Positions 15,406 through 23,171 are shown, numbered from the stretch's first letter. The stretch: DNA of 36,694 bases from Crenobacter intestini (GCF_004919095.1 NZ_STGJ01000023.1:1-36694), one strand, 5' to 3'. Notes: generated by a model from the letters alone, not told the origin. Translations and numbers: made by a program.

Positions 15406-16082
15406 GCGAATTCCCTTTCCAGCGCGCCGGCCTGTACCGGGTCGACCGCGCGCAGCGTATCGCCGAACAGGCGGTAGAACATGCGCGCCGAGTGGACGAT
15501 GCGCGCCTGGTCGGCCGGCTGGTCGATGCGGTTCATCAGCCGTTCGAAGAAAACGATGTGTTCCATGTCGAGCGCGCCGTGCGAGCGCAGGTAGCTGAAC
15601 GCGGTGTCGGGCAGGCCGGTCGACTGCTGGATCGCGTCGGCAGCCTGGCTTGCGACGCCGACGCTGGTGCCCTCGAGCACCAGCACCATGCCGAAGAAAC
15701 CGACCGGGTCGACCCGGCTCACCAGGTCCCACGCGTAGGCGACCATCAGCTCGGTTGCAGGGTTGGGCTGCGAGCGGCGCGCCTTTTCCTTGTCGTAGCC
15801 GCAGGCGGCGATGTCGTTCAGCACCCACTCGTGGTGGCCGGTCTCTTCCTCGATATATTCGGCGATCGCCTCGCGCAGCCACTCCTGCTCGTCGCTCAGG
15901 CGCGCGCCGGTCTGCATCAACAGCGGCACCGTGTGCTTCACATGGTGGAAGGCCTGCGTGAGGTAGGCCGCGTAGGTCGGTACGTCGAGGCGGCCGGCGA
16001 GCGCGTCGCCGATCAGCGGGGCGGTGAGCATCGCCGCGCGCGCGTCGGCGGTCTCGGCCATCAGTGTCTGGTGGAAGGTCAT
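15402..16082 (-). CDS. Haem-oxygenase-like diiron protein (iron-containing redox enzyme family)
   Basis: A 226-residue all-helical protein of the TenA/haem-oxygenase-like diiron oxidase (HDO) type. Candidate metal ligands are all present: E79/E80 and H83/H84 in YIEEETGHHEW, E137 in VLVLEGTSVG, and H168, D172, H175 in RSHGALDMEHI, the H-x3-D-x2-H signature of the last ligand helix. Known HDOs (for example UndA, SznF central domain, BesC) use O2 to cleave or N-oxygenate fatty acids and amino acids. No haem-oxygenase function is implied. It overlaps both neighbours by 4 nt, so it is made in step with the AMP-ligase and SDR. Confidence 0.82.
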   Translation of the reverse strand: MTFHQTLMAETADARAAMLTAPLIGDALAGRLDVPTYAAYLTQAFHHVKHTVPLLMQTGARLSDEQEWLREAIAEYIEEETGHHEWVLNDIAACGYDKEKARRSQPNPATELMVAYAWDLVSRVDPVGFFGMVLVLEGTSVGVASQAADAIQQSTGLPDTAFSYLRSHGALDMEHIVFFERLMNRIDQPADQARIVHSARMFYRLFGDTLRAVDPVQAGALEREFA

Positions 16083-17530
16083 CCTGGTTCTCCTTGGCAG
16101 GGGACGGTCTTGGGCACGGTGGCCCAGTGTTCGGCGATGCGGGCGCGGCGCGGCCGGCCGTTCTCGGTCATGAATTCGCCGCCGGGTAGCAGCGGCGCGT
16201 CAAGGCGGATCAGGCGCGCGACGCGCGCGTAGTCGGGCAGAGCCGCGTTGGCGCGCGCGAGCGTTCCGGCGAGCGCCTCGTCGCTTGCACCCGGCGCGAA
16301 CGCGAGCGCGCTGAGCGTGGCCTCGCCCTCGCCGAGCACCACGCACTGGCGGATGCGCCCGTCGGCGCACAGCTCGCTCTCGACCCACTCGGGCGAGACG
16401 TTGCGGCCGAACGCGGTGATCAGCACATGCTTGCGCCGCCCGGCGACGTGGACGAAGCCGTCGGCGTCGACGCTCACCAGGTCGCCGCTGGCGACGCGGC
16501 GGCTGAAGCTTGGCGCGTCGCCCAGGTAGCCGGTCGGCGCGGGCAGCTCTACCACCAGCTCGCCGTTCTCGACCCGGGTGCGCACATGCGGCAGCGGGCA
16601 GCCGACGCTGCCCGGGCGGTCGGCGTTGGGCGTGTTCAGGCAGACCACCGAGCCGCATTCGCTCAGGCCGTAGCCCTCGTACACCGGCAGGCCCGCCGCG
16701 CGGGCCGCCGCGACCAAGGCCGGCGCGACGCGCGCGCCGCCGACGGCGACAAAGCCGAGCGACGCGGGCGGCGCCCAGCCTTGCTGTGTGGCGGCGACCA
16801 GCTCGGTGAGGATCTGCGGCACGCTGATGACACTGGCGGGCGCGTGCCGGCTCAGCGCCGCGCACAGTTGCTGGCGGTTAAGGCCGCTGCTGCCGGTCAG
16901 GCCCACCTCGGCGAGCGCAGGCAGCCGGCAGCGTGCGCCGATGAGCAGCGCGCGGTAGAGGCCGGCGACGTTCTCGAGCAGGGTCGACAAGGGGAGCAGA
17001 CACAGGTGGCTGGTGAGCGAGCCGCCGCCGGTGGCGTCCGCCAGCGCTTCGGCGGTGGCAAGCAGCAGGCTCTGTTCGAGGCACACCCCCTTGGGCGACC
17101 CGGTGGTGCCCGAGGTGTAGGTGAGCTTGGCGGTGGCGTCCGGGCAGCGGCCGGTTGTGGCCTGCGCGAGCCGCTCCAGCGTCAGCGACGGGCAGCCGGC
17201 CAGCGGCGCTTCACCCGGCCGGCAGGGGCGCAACAGCGCGTCGGCGCCGGCATCAAGGAGCGCGTGCGCGCGCTGCGCCGGGCTGAAGAACAGCGGCAGG
17301 GGCAGCAAGGTGGCACCGCAGGCGAGCGCGGCGAGGTCGGCAACCGCCCAGTCGCTGCCGTTGTCGGCGGCGAGCGCGACTACCCGGCAGTCGGCCAGCG
17401 CCGCCGCCGCACGGGCGACTTCCTGTGCGAGTGCCTCGCCGGTGAGCGCGCGTACGCCGTCGTCGATGAGCACCCGGCTGGCGTTTCGCGCGAGCGAGGC
17501 GGCGAGCGCGTCCCATAGCGGCGTGTTCAT
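16079..17530 (-). CDS. AMP-binding (adenylate-forming) ligase, non-canonical C-terminus
   Basis: A 483-residue member of the acyl-CoA synthetase/NRPS adenylation superfamily. Seen: P-loop-like TSGTTGSPKG at 139-148, YEGYGLSECGSV (A5 motif), SGDLVSVDADGFVHVAGRRK (A7/A8) and the C-terminal TENGRPRRARI block. At the position of the catalytic A10 lysine there is R459. It is shorter than most acyl-CoA ligases. It probably activates a carboxylic acid, perhaps a fatty acid, for its operon partners. It shares 4-nt overlaps with the genes on both sides. Confidence 0.87.
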   Translation of the reverse strand: MNTPLWDALAASLARNASRVLIDDGVRALTGEALAQEVARAAAALADCRVVALAADNGSDWAVADLAALACGATLLPLPLFFSPAQRAHALLDAGADALLRPCRPGEAPLAGCPSLTLERLAQATTGRCPDATAKLTYTSGTTGSPKGVCLEQSLLLATAEALADATGGGSLTSHLCLLPLSTLLENVAGLYRALLIGARCRLPALAEVGLTGSSGLNRQQLCAALSRHAPASVISVPQILTELVAATQQGWAPPASLGFVAVGGARVAPALVAAARAAGLPVYEGYGLSECGSVVCLNTPNADRPGSVGCPLPHVRTRVENGELVVELPAPTGYLGDAPSFSRRVASGDLVSVDADGFVHVAGRRKHVLITAFGRNVSPEWVESELCADGRIRQCVVLGEGEATLSALAFAPGASDEALAGTLARANAALPDYARVARLIRLDAPLLPGGEFMTENGRPRRARIAEHWATVPKTVPCQGEPG

Positions 17531-18189
17531 CGTGTGCTTCCCTTGATGCGGCGGGCGAAGGCCTGCGCCTGAAGGGCGCGGGCGAGCCAGTCGGCATCAT
17601 TCGCGTGGCTGCCGGCGAGCCGGGCGTACGAGGGCTCAATCAGCCCCAGCGTCACTTGCGGCGCCTCGTCGTAATAGCGTCCCCAGCGGTGCTGCTGGTC
17701 GGCAGGCAGCCGCGCGGGGTCGGCCGCCAGCAGGGGGCGGGTGGAGAGTCCCATGTGGGTGAGCAGGCGGTTCAGCCGCGCGCTGGCGGTGAACATCACG
17801 TAGGGGCGGCCGGCGGCGGCGAGGGTGGCGACCAGCGTGCGGATCAGCCCCTGCGCGTGGCGGCCGTGCGCGGCGAGGTTGCCGATCTCGGTGAGCTCGC
17901 GGCGTGCGACCGGGCGGCCGAGCGCGCCGGCGAGCACCTGCTCGGCAGGCTGCGCCAGGTAATGCTCGAGGTAGAGCGCGCCGGTCTCGGCCGCGCGCAA
18001 CCCCAACACTGCGTGCGGCGTCTCGCCGTCGAACTCGCCCATCAGCCAGGGCAGGAAGTGGTCGGGGCGGGCGTCGTAGTGGCGCTCGAAGGTCGCCGCG
18101 ACAAAGCCGGACAGCAGCGGGTAGTGGACGTCGCTACGGCGGGCCAGACGGCTCGCCGTGCTCGGTGCGCAGACGGGTAGGGCGCTCAT
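17527..18189 (-). CDS. Thermostable-hemolysin family protein, first gene of the operon
   Basis: A 220-residue protein of the T_hemolysin family (named after the Vibrio delta-hemolysin), which belongs to the acetyltransferase/GNAT-like fold and resembles acyl-homoserine-lactone and N-acyl-amino-acid synthases. Seen: FVAATFERHYDARPDHF near the N-terminus, YLEHYLAQPAEQVL, RRELTEIGNLAAHG, and FTASARLNRLLTHMGL. It has no signal peptide, so a secreted toxin is unlikely. An acyltransferase role fits the neighbouring AMP-ligase, diiron oxidase and SDR. ATG 18189 is preceded by GCGGAG and lies 46 nt from a QseB/PmrA-type box. The next gene overlaps by 4 nt. Confidence 0.82.
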   Translation of the reverse strand: MSALPVCAPSTASRLARRSDVHYPLLSGFVAATFERHYDARPDHFLPWLMGEFDGETPHAVLGLRAAETGALYLEHYLAQPAEQVLAGALGRPVARRELTEIGNLAAHGRHAQGLIRTLVATLAAAGRPYVMFTASARLNRLLTHMGLSTRPLLAADPARLPADQQHRWGRYYDEAPQVTLGLIEPSYARLAGSHANDADWLARALQAQAFARRIKGSTR

Positions 18190-18218
18190 GCGGAACTCCG
18201 CGTCAGGGTCATGACTAG

Positions 18219-18251
18219 AGCGTAGAGTGGCCAGCTTAAGCGATGCTTAAG
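18219..18251 (-). promoter_or_regulatory. QseB/PmrA-type box and -10 for the four-gene operon
   Basis: Two perfect CTTAAG half-sites (18246-18251 and 18235-18240 on the minus strand) are spaced by 5 nt. A TACGCT -10 (18224-18219) lies exactly 10 nt after the second. The predicted start near 18212 gives a leader of about 23 nt before ATG 18189. The half-sites are palindromic, but no fitting -10 exists on the plus side. Confidence 0.75.
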
Positions 18252-18264
18252 GGATGGATCGTCA

Positions 18265-18367
18265 GGCGCCTGCGACAATCGGTCGCATGGCGCCCATCTG
18301 CCGCTTGCGGCAAGCTGTAGGCATCCAAGGTACTGGGCCCTGCGTGTGCGCGGGGCCGTTTTTTTTT
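18265..18367 (+). ncRNA. Structured RNA candidate ending in a strong terminator
   Basis: Three consecutive hairpins: (1) 18265-18276 with 18282-18294, 12 base pairs with one bulged A; (2) a short CTTG/CAAG hairpin at 18304-18314; (3) GGCCCTGCG (18336-18344) with CGCGGGGCC (18349-18357), loop TGTG, followed by nine T. The terminator reads rightward, but the nearest gene to the left is on the other strand, so it must end a transcript starting in this gap. It could be a small RNA or an attenuating leader for the gene at 18438. I see no convincing promoter. Confidence 0.5.
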
Positions 18368-18437
18368 GCGCGCGCCGGGCGTGAGCGCTGTCGTCTACAT
18401 ATGCTGAAGCTATCTACCGTTGCAAAGGGAGAAGACG

Positions 18438-18671
18438 ATGGCACGCAATAGTCTGCTGGGAATGCTCGCCTGGCTGACGACCGCTCAGGCTTTCGCCGCG
18501 GCGGCGTCGGACGTGGTCGAGAACACGCATGTGATCGCAGGCGCCAACGTCGGGGCGTCGGCGCCTGCGTTCTGGTCGCAGCCGGAGGGCGCATGGAGCT
18601 GGTTCGGCGCGCCGATGATCGGCGTCGCCGCGGTGGTGGTGCTCTATTTTTTCTGGCGCCGCCGCCGTTAG
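18438..18671 (+). CDS. Tiny exported single-pass membrane protein
   Basis: A 77-residue protein I do not recognise. Seen: a signal peptide (about residues 1-21, ending TTAQAFAAA), a short periplasmic stretch of about 30 residues, one transmembrane helix (MIGVAAVVVLYFFW) and a C-terminal RRRR anchor. The helix-plus-arginine tail resembles sortase-type sorting signals, but no GG, PEP or LPXTG-like motif is visible. ATG 18438 follows AAAGGGAGAAG. It ends 6 nt from the convergent TonB receptor gene. Confidence 0.65.
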   Translation: MARNSLLGMLAWLTTAQAFAAAASDVVENTHVIAGANVGASAPAFWSQPEGAWSWFGAPMIGVAAVVVLYFFWRRRR

Positions 18672-18677
18672 GCGGGC

Positions 18678-20621
18678 TTACCAGCGCCCCTGCACCTGCA
18701 GCCACAGCGTGCGGCCGGGTTCGTTCACCTGCCAGGTACGGTCGTAGCCGGTAATTTCTGCACCTGATTTGCTCAGGTGCTCGGCGTAGGCGCGGTCGAA
18801 CAGGTTGTCGACGCCGGCCGACAGCAGGATGGCGTCGTTCAGCCGGTAGCCGGCCTTCAGGCCCACCGTTGCGAAGCCGCCGGTCTCGCCCAGGTCGGTG
18901 CCGACGATATTGCCCTGTCCCGGCGCGACCCGGCCTTGGCGGGCGACGCCGCGCAGATGGGCGGCGAGCGCCAGCCTGTCGTTTTCCCAGCCCAGCGTCA
19001 GCAGGCCTTCCAGCGGCGGCGTCTGCGCGAGCGCCTTGTTATCGGTGCGGTTCTCGCCCCACGCGTAGGCGAGCGTGGCGCCCAGATGCCAGTTCGGCGC
19101 GAAGCGCCAGTTGGCGTCTGCCTCGAAACCGGCACGGCGGGCGTCGACGTTGCGGGCGCTGCCTTGGCTACCTCCGACCGAGCTGCCTGGCTGGGCCGAG
19201 CTGATCAGGATGAAGTCTTCGACGCGCGACAGGTAGCCGGAGACGGACGCCTCAAGCGTGCCGTTCTTGTACAGCGTGCCGAAGTCGAGTTCGGTATTGC
19301 CCTCCTTCTTCAGGCTGGCGCCGCCTTGCTTGGCGCGTTCCCAGTAATCCGGTGCGCGCTGGGCGACGCCGAGTCCGACATATGGCGTCCAGGCACCCTG
19401 CCGGCTTTCCAGCCGCATAAAGCCCGAACTCAGGTTGTAGCGCTGCTCGGTATTGCTTGCGTCGTAGCGCGCGTCGACGCGGTCGTGGCGCAGGCCGGCG
19501 ACCAGCTGTTCGCTGGCGGTCAGCGGCAGTTGGCCCTCGGCGAACACGCCGACGCTGTCGAAACTCTGGTCGGGCGAGCGCGGCTTGCTGGCGTAATCGA
19601 CGCCGCCGCGGAAGGTATGGTCGTCCTGCAGCCAGTCGGCGCCGACGGTCAGTTCGGCACTGGCGAGCTTGAGGTCGGCGGCGACGCGCGCGCTGTCGGT
19701 GGTGCGGTCGGGATTGCTCAGCATCTTCATGCCCGGTTGCGGACGCAGGCTGAAGTTGTCCATCACATGGTCGACGTAGCTGTGGCCGTATTCGGCGCGC
19801 AGCGCGGTCAGCCACGGTGCAAGGTTGCGCCGTTCGGCCTTGACGCCCCACGCGTCGCGGTCGAAGACGGTGCCGTCCATCGAACGGTCGGCGTACGCGG
19901 CCTCGCCGCGGCTGCGGTCGGCGGACAGCTCGATGGTGGTGTCGGCGTCCGGCGTGAAGCCGGCGATCGCAGTCGCGCTGTGGCGGTCGAACGCCGAGTG
20001 CACCTTCTCCCCGTTGCCGTCCTTGTAGTCGCCGCCGTGCGCCTGAGTGCCGATCGCGCGCAAATAGCCCAACTGGCTGCCGACGGTCGCGTCGAGCCAC
20101 GCGTCGTTGCGGTCGAAGCTGCCGCCGGTCGCCGACAGGTTGAGCCGGGTGCCGGCCTCGGCAAACGGTTCGGTCTTGCGCTCGAAATTGACGGCGCCGC
20201 TGACCAGCCCCATGCCGTATTTCACCGACTGCGGGCCCTTGATGACCTCGACCAGGTCGTACGCGCTCGGGACGATGTAGGCGGTCGGCGGGTCCATCCG
20301 CCCGCCGCAGCCGCCGTACAGGAAGTGGCCGTCGGCCTGCACCGCCAGGCGCGAGCCGCCCAGGCCGCGCAGCAGCGGGTCGGATGACGCGCCGCCCTTG
20401 CGGATGCTGCTCATGCCGGGGATGGTCTTCAGGAAGTCGGCCGCGTCGGCGGCGGCGACCGGGCGCCTGGGCGCCTGCGGGTCGGCGGTGACGGTGAGCG
20501 GGCTGACGGTGCGGGCGCCGGTGACGACAATCTCGTCGAGCAGGGCGGCGGCAGGGTCGGCTGCCCACGCGGTGGAGATGGCAAGGGTGAGCGGCAATAA
20601 AGCCAGGGTACGGCGGGGCAT
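18678..20621 (-). CDS. oprC: TonB-dependent copper receptor, OprC/NosA-like
   Basis: A 647-residue outer-membrane receptor that imports copper using TonB energy. Seen: signal peptide to about residue 20, TonB-box-like DEIVVTGAR, the plug domain with ADFLKTIPGMSSIRKGG and LRGLGGSRL, then GGCGGRMDPPTAY, where C105 and M109 match the Cys-x3-Met copper ligands of Pseudomonas OprC, followed by a beta-barrel ending in the terminal aromatic W (QVQGRW). A Met-containing PGMKML loop lies in the barrel. ATG 20621 is preferred over the TTG one codon earlier. The SCO-like gene lies 96 nt upstream on the same strand, supporting a copper role. Confidence 0.9.
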   Translation of the reverse strand: MPRRTLALLPLTLAISTAWAADPAAALLDEIVVTGARTVSPLTVTADPQAPRRPVAAADAADFLKTIPGMSSIRKGGASSDPLLRGLGGSRLAVQADGHFLYGGCGGRMDPPTAYIVPSAYDLVEVIKGPQSVKYGMGLVSGAVNFERKTEPFAEAGTRLNLSATGGSFDRNDAWLDATVGSQLGYLRAIGTQAHGGDYKDGNGEKVHSAFDRHSATAIAGFTPDADTTIELSADRSRGEAAYADRSMDGTVFDRDAWGVKAERRNLAPWLTALRAEYGHSYVDHVMDNFSLRPQPGMKMLSNPDRTTDSARVAADLKLASAELTVGADWLQDDHTFRGGVDYASKPRSPDQSFDSVGVFAEGQLPLTASEQLVAGLRHDRVDARYDASNTEQRYNLSSGFMRLESRQGAWTPYVGLGVAQRAPDYWERAKQGGASLKKEGNTELDFGTLYKNGTLEASVSGYLSRVEDFILISSAQPGSSVGGSQGSARNVDARRAGFEADANWRFAPNWHLGATLAYAWGENRTDNKALAQTPPLEGLLTLGWENDRLALAAHLRGVARQGRVAPGQGNIVGTDLGETGGFATVGLKAGYRLNDAILLSAGVDNLFDRAYAEHLSKSGAEITGYDRTWQVNEPGRTLWLQVQGRW

Positions 20622-20717
20622 CAAGACTCCGTATAGTTAGTGGATGGGGTTGGCCACTATCTTAATGCCCTTTGCATTTTCGGAGATGCGGCAGAATGTC
20701 GCAGGTCCGACCCCGGC

Positions 20718-21314
20718 TTACTGGGTGCGCTGCTCGGCCTGTAGCAGGCGGATGTCGTGCGCCAGTGTGGCCGACGGCGTGCCGTAAGGCTCGTACGCGC
20801 GCACGCGGCCTGTGGCATCGAGCAGGTAGGAGCCGGCGCTGTGGTCGACCAGATAGCCGCCGCCCTCGGTCGGCTGCACGGACGACACCACGCGGTAATG
20901 TTTGGCCACGTCGGCGAGCACCGTCTTGTCGCCGGTCAGCCCGGCGAAGCGGCGGTCGAAGTGCGGCACGTAGCCTGCGAGCACCTCGGGCGTGTCGCGG
21001 CCGGGGTCGACCGAGACGAATAGCACCTGCACCGCGTCGGCGTCGCTGCCCAGCGTCTTCATCGCGCCCGCGTATTCGAGCATCGTCGTCGGGCAGATGT
21101 CCGGGCAGTGGGTGTAGCCGAAGAACAGCGCGACCACCTTGCCCCGGTAGTCGGCGAGCGAGACGGACGTTCCGTCGTGGCGGGTGAGGGTGAAGTCGCC
21201 GCCGATCTTCTCCTGGCTGACGTCGCTGCCCTTGAAGGGCAGTGCGGCTGGCGCAGAGGGTTGGCAGGCGGCCAGCAGGAGGGCGAGCGAACAGGCAATC
21301 AGGGGACGCAACAT
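20718..21314 (-). CDS. SCO1/SenC-like copper chaperone lipoprotein
   Basis: A 198-residue thioredoxin-fold protein that binds copper and helps assemble the CuA site of cytochrome oxidase or handles periplasmic copper. Seen: lipobox LAAC with C17, YTHCPDICPTTM with copper-binding C70 and C74, and H158 in LVDHSAGSYLL, the three usual ligands. ATG 21314 is chosen; a TTG 9 nt upstream is possible. It precedes the OprC-like receptor by 96 nt, probably in one operon. Confidence 0.92.
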   Translation of the reverse strand: MLRPLIACSLALLLAACQPSAPAALPFKGSDVSQEKIGGDFTLTRHDGTSVSLADYRGKVVALFFGYTHCPDICPTTMLEYAGAMKTLGSDADAVQVLFVSVDPGRDTPEVLAGYVPHFDRRFAGLTGDKTVLADVAKHYRVVSSVQPTEGGGYLVDHSAGSYLLDATGRVRAYEPYGTPSATLAHDIRLLQAEQRTQ

Positions 21315-21468
21315 GGTGTTCAAGTGGAAGATGGGTTAAGGCATCGATAATAAGCCAGCGCTATAGCATGGCGGCGCGACATATGGTCGCAGGGTGCTCT
21401 GTTGTGGTGCATGGTGCCCCGCCGTGGTGCGTGGTTATTAGTAAAACTTTGACGATGTCATCAGAAAA

Positions 21469-21487
21469 AGTGATTGGAGCAATCACT
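21469..21487. promoter_or_regulatory. Inverted repeat upstream of the acyl-CoA ligase
   Basis: Perfect 8-bp arms AGTGATTG and CAATCACT around GAG, 59 nt before ATG 21546. Its size suits a dimeric repressor operator. A second repeat, GCGAC-ATATG-GTCGC, lies near 21377-21391. The regulator is unknown. The 231-nt gap holds no gene. Confidence 0.45.
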
Positions 21488-21545
21488 CTGCTCAAATTAG
21501 TCTTGTTGCCCTGCAGCAAACAGAATGCACAAAGGGGAAAACAAG

Positions 21546-23171
21546 ATGATGTTGCGCGGCCAGATGATGGACATGCCTCTGCTGATTTCGGACCTGCTCA
21601 CGCACGCCGAGAACTACCACGGCGACAGCGAGATCGTGTCGCGTACGGTCGAAGGCCCGATCCACCGCTACACCTACCGCGACGCGGCCAAGCGCGCGCG
21701 CCAGCTTGCCAACGCGCTGAAGGACCTGCAGGTGGCGATGGGCGACCGCGTAGGCACGCTTGCCTGGAACGGCTACCGCCACTACGAGATCTACTACGCG
21801 GTCTCCGGTTCCGGTTCCGTCTGCCATACCGTCAACCCGCGCCTGTTCGCCGAGCAGATCAGCTACATCATCAACCATGCCGAAGACCAGGTGCTGTTCT
21901 TCGAGCTCTCCTTCCTGCCGCAAGTCGAACAGATCGTCGGCGAACTGAAGACCGTCCGCCATTTCGTGCTGATGACCGACCGCGCCAACATGCCGCGTGA
22001 AACCAGCATCCCGAACCTGATCTGCTACGAAGACCTGGTCAACAGCCACAGCGACCAGCTTGCCTGGCCGCAGTTCGACGAGAACACCGCGTCCAGCCTG
22101 TGCTACACCTCGGGCACCACCGGCAATCCCAAGGGCGTGATGTACTCGCACCGCTCGACCGTGCTGCACGCGTTCGCCAGCTCCTTGCCGGACAGCCTCG
22201 ACATCTCGGCGCAAAGCGCGGTGATGCCGGTGGTGCCGATGTTCCACGTCAACGGCTGGGGCCTGCCGTACAGCTGCACCATGAACGGTGCCAAGCTGGT
22301 GTTGCCGGGGCCGAAGATGGACGGCGTCAACCTCTACGAGCTGATCGAGGAAGAGGGCGTGACCATGGCCGCCGGCGTGCCGACCATCTGGATGATGCTG
22401 CTGCAGCATTGCCAGCGTAACCACCTGAAGATCCACCCGCTCAAGCGCGTGATCATCGGCGGTTCGGCCGCGCCCGAGTCGATGGTCGACCAACTGGCCG
22501 AGCACGGTGCCGAAGTGCGCCAGCTGTGGGGCATGACCGAGCTGTCGCCGTGCGGCACTACCAGCACTCCGAAGTTCAAGCACAACGGCTGCAACACTGC
22601 GACGCTGCGCCATCTGCAGGGCAAGCAGGGCCGTCCGATCTACGGCGTGCAGATCCGCATCGTCGACGACGAAGGCCAGCCGCTGCCGCACGACGGCAAG
22701 GCCTTCGGCAACCTGCAGGTCAAGGGGCCGTGGGTGCTGTCGCAGTACTTCGGCCGCGAGCTGGACGACAACCACACCGCCGACGGCTGGTTCAACACCG
22801 GCGACGTGGTGAACATCGACGCCGACGGCTACATGAAGATCACCGACCGCACCAAGGACGTGATCAAGTCCGGCGGCGAGTGGATCAGCTCGATCGAACT
22901 GGAAAACATCATGGTCGGTCACCCGGCCGTGCAGGAAGCCGCCGCGATCGGCGTCGTCCACCCGAAGTGGGACGAGCGTCCGCTGATGGTGGTGGTGCTC
23001 AAGGAAGGCGCGAGCGCGACCCGCGACGAGCTGATCGGTTTCTTCGAAGGCAAGATCGCCAAGTGGTGGACGCCGGACGACGTCGCCTTCGTCGACGAGT
23101 TGCCGCACACCGCGACCGGCAAGCTGCAGAAGCTGAAGCTGCGTGAGATGTTCAAGGATTACCAGTGGTAA
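21546..23171 (+). CDS. Medium/long-chain fatty acid-CoA ligase (AlkK-type)
   Basis: A 541-residue acyl-CoA synthetase. Seen: YTSGTTGNPKGVMYSHRS (A3), MFHVNGWGLPYS, QLWGMTELSPCGT (A5), GWFNTGDVVNIDADGYMKIT (A7), DRTKDVIKSGGEWISS (A8) and the catalytic lysine in TATGKLQKLKLRE (A10). It fits the AlkK/DmdB-type group that activates medium- to long-chain fatty acids for beta-oxidation or PHA synthesis. MMLRGQMMDMPLLI at 21546 follows AAAGGGGAAAAC. Codon use is more biased than in the neighbours, suggesting high expression. It stands alone between an operator-like repeat and a terminator. Confidence 0.92.
   Translation: MMLRGQMMDMPLLISDLLTHAENYHGDSEIVSRTVEGPIHRYTYRDAAKRARQLANALKDLQVAMGDRVGTLAWNGYRHYEIYYAVSGSGSVCHTVNPRLFAEQISYIINHAEDQVLFFELSFLPQVEQIVGELKTVRHFVLMTDRANMPRETSIPNLICYEDLVNSHSDQLAWPQFDENTASSLCYTSGTTGNPKGVMYSHRSTVLHAFASSLPDSLDISAQSAVMPVVPMFHVNGWGLPYSCTMNGAKLVLPGPKMDGVNLYELIEEEGVTMAAGVPTIWMMLLQHCQRNHLKIHPLKRVIIGGSAAPESMVDQLAEHGAEVRQLWGMTELSPCGTTSTPKFKHNGCNTATLRHLQGKQGRPIYGVQIRIVDDEGQPLPHDGKAFGNLQVKGPWVLSQYFGRELDDNHTADGWFNTGDVVNIDADGYMKITDRTKDVIKSGGEWISSIELENIMVGHPAVQEAAAIGVVHPKWDERPLMVVVLKEGASATRDELIGFFEGKIAKWWTPDDVAFVDELPHTATGKLQKLKLREMFKDYQW

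Noticed and set aside
15402-16082. Haem oxygenase or TenA thiaminase annotation
   Set aside because: The ligand pattern H-x3-D-x2-H with upstream E/H residues fits non-haem diiron oxidases, and no thiamine or haem genes are near.
20661-20677. Possible fifth QseB-type box (CTTAAT plus TTGCAT)
   Set aside because: The second half-site matches poorly and no -10 lies at the 10-nt spacing on the minus strand before the copper receptor.
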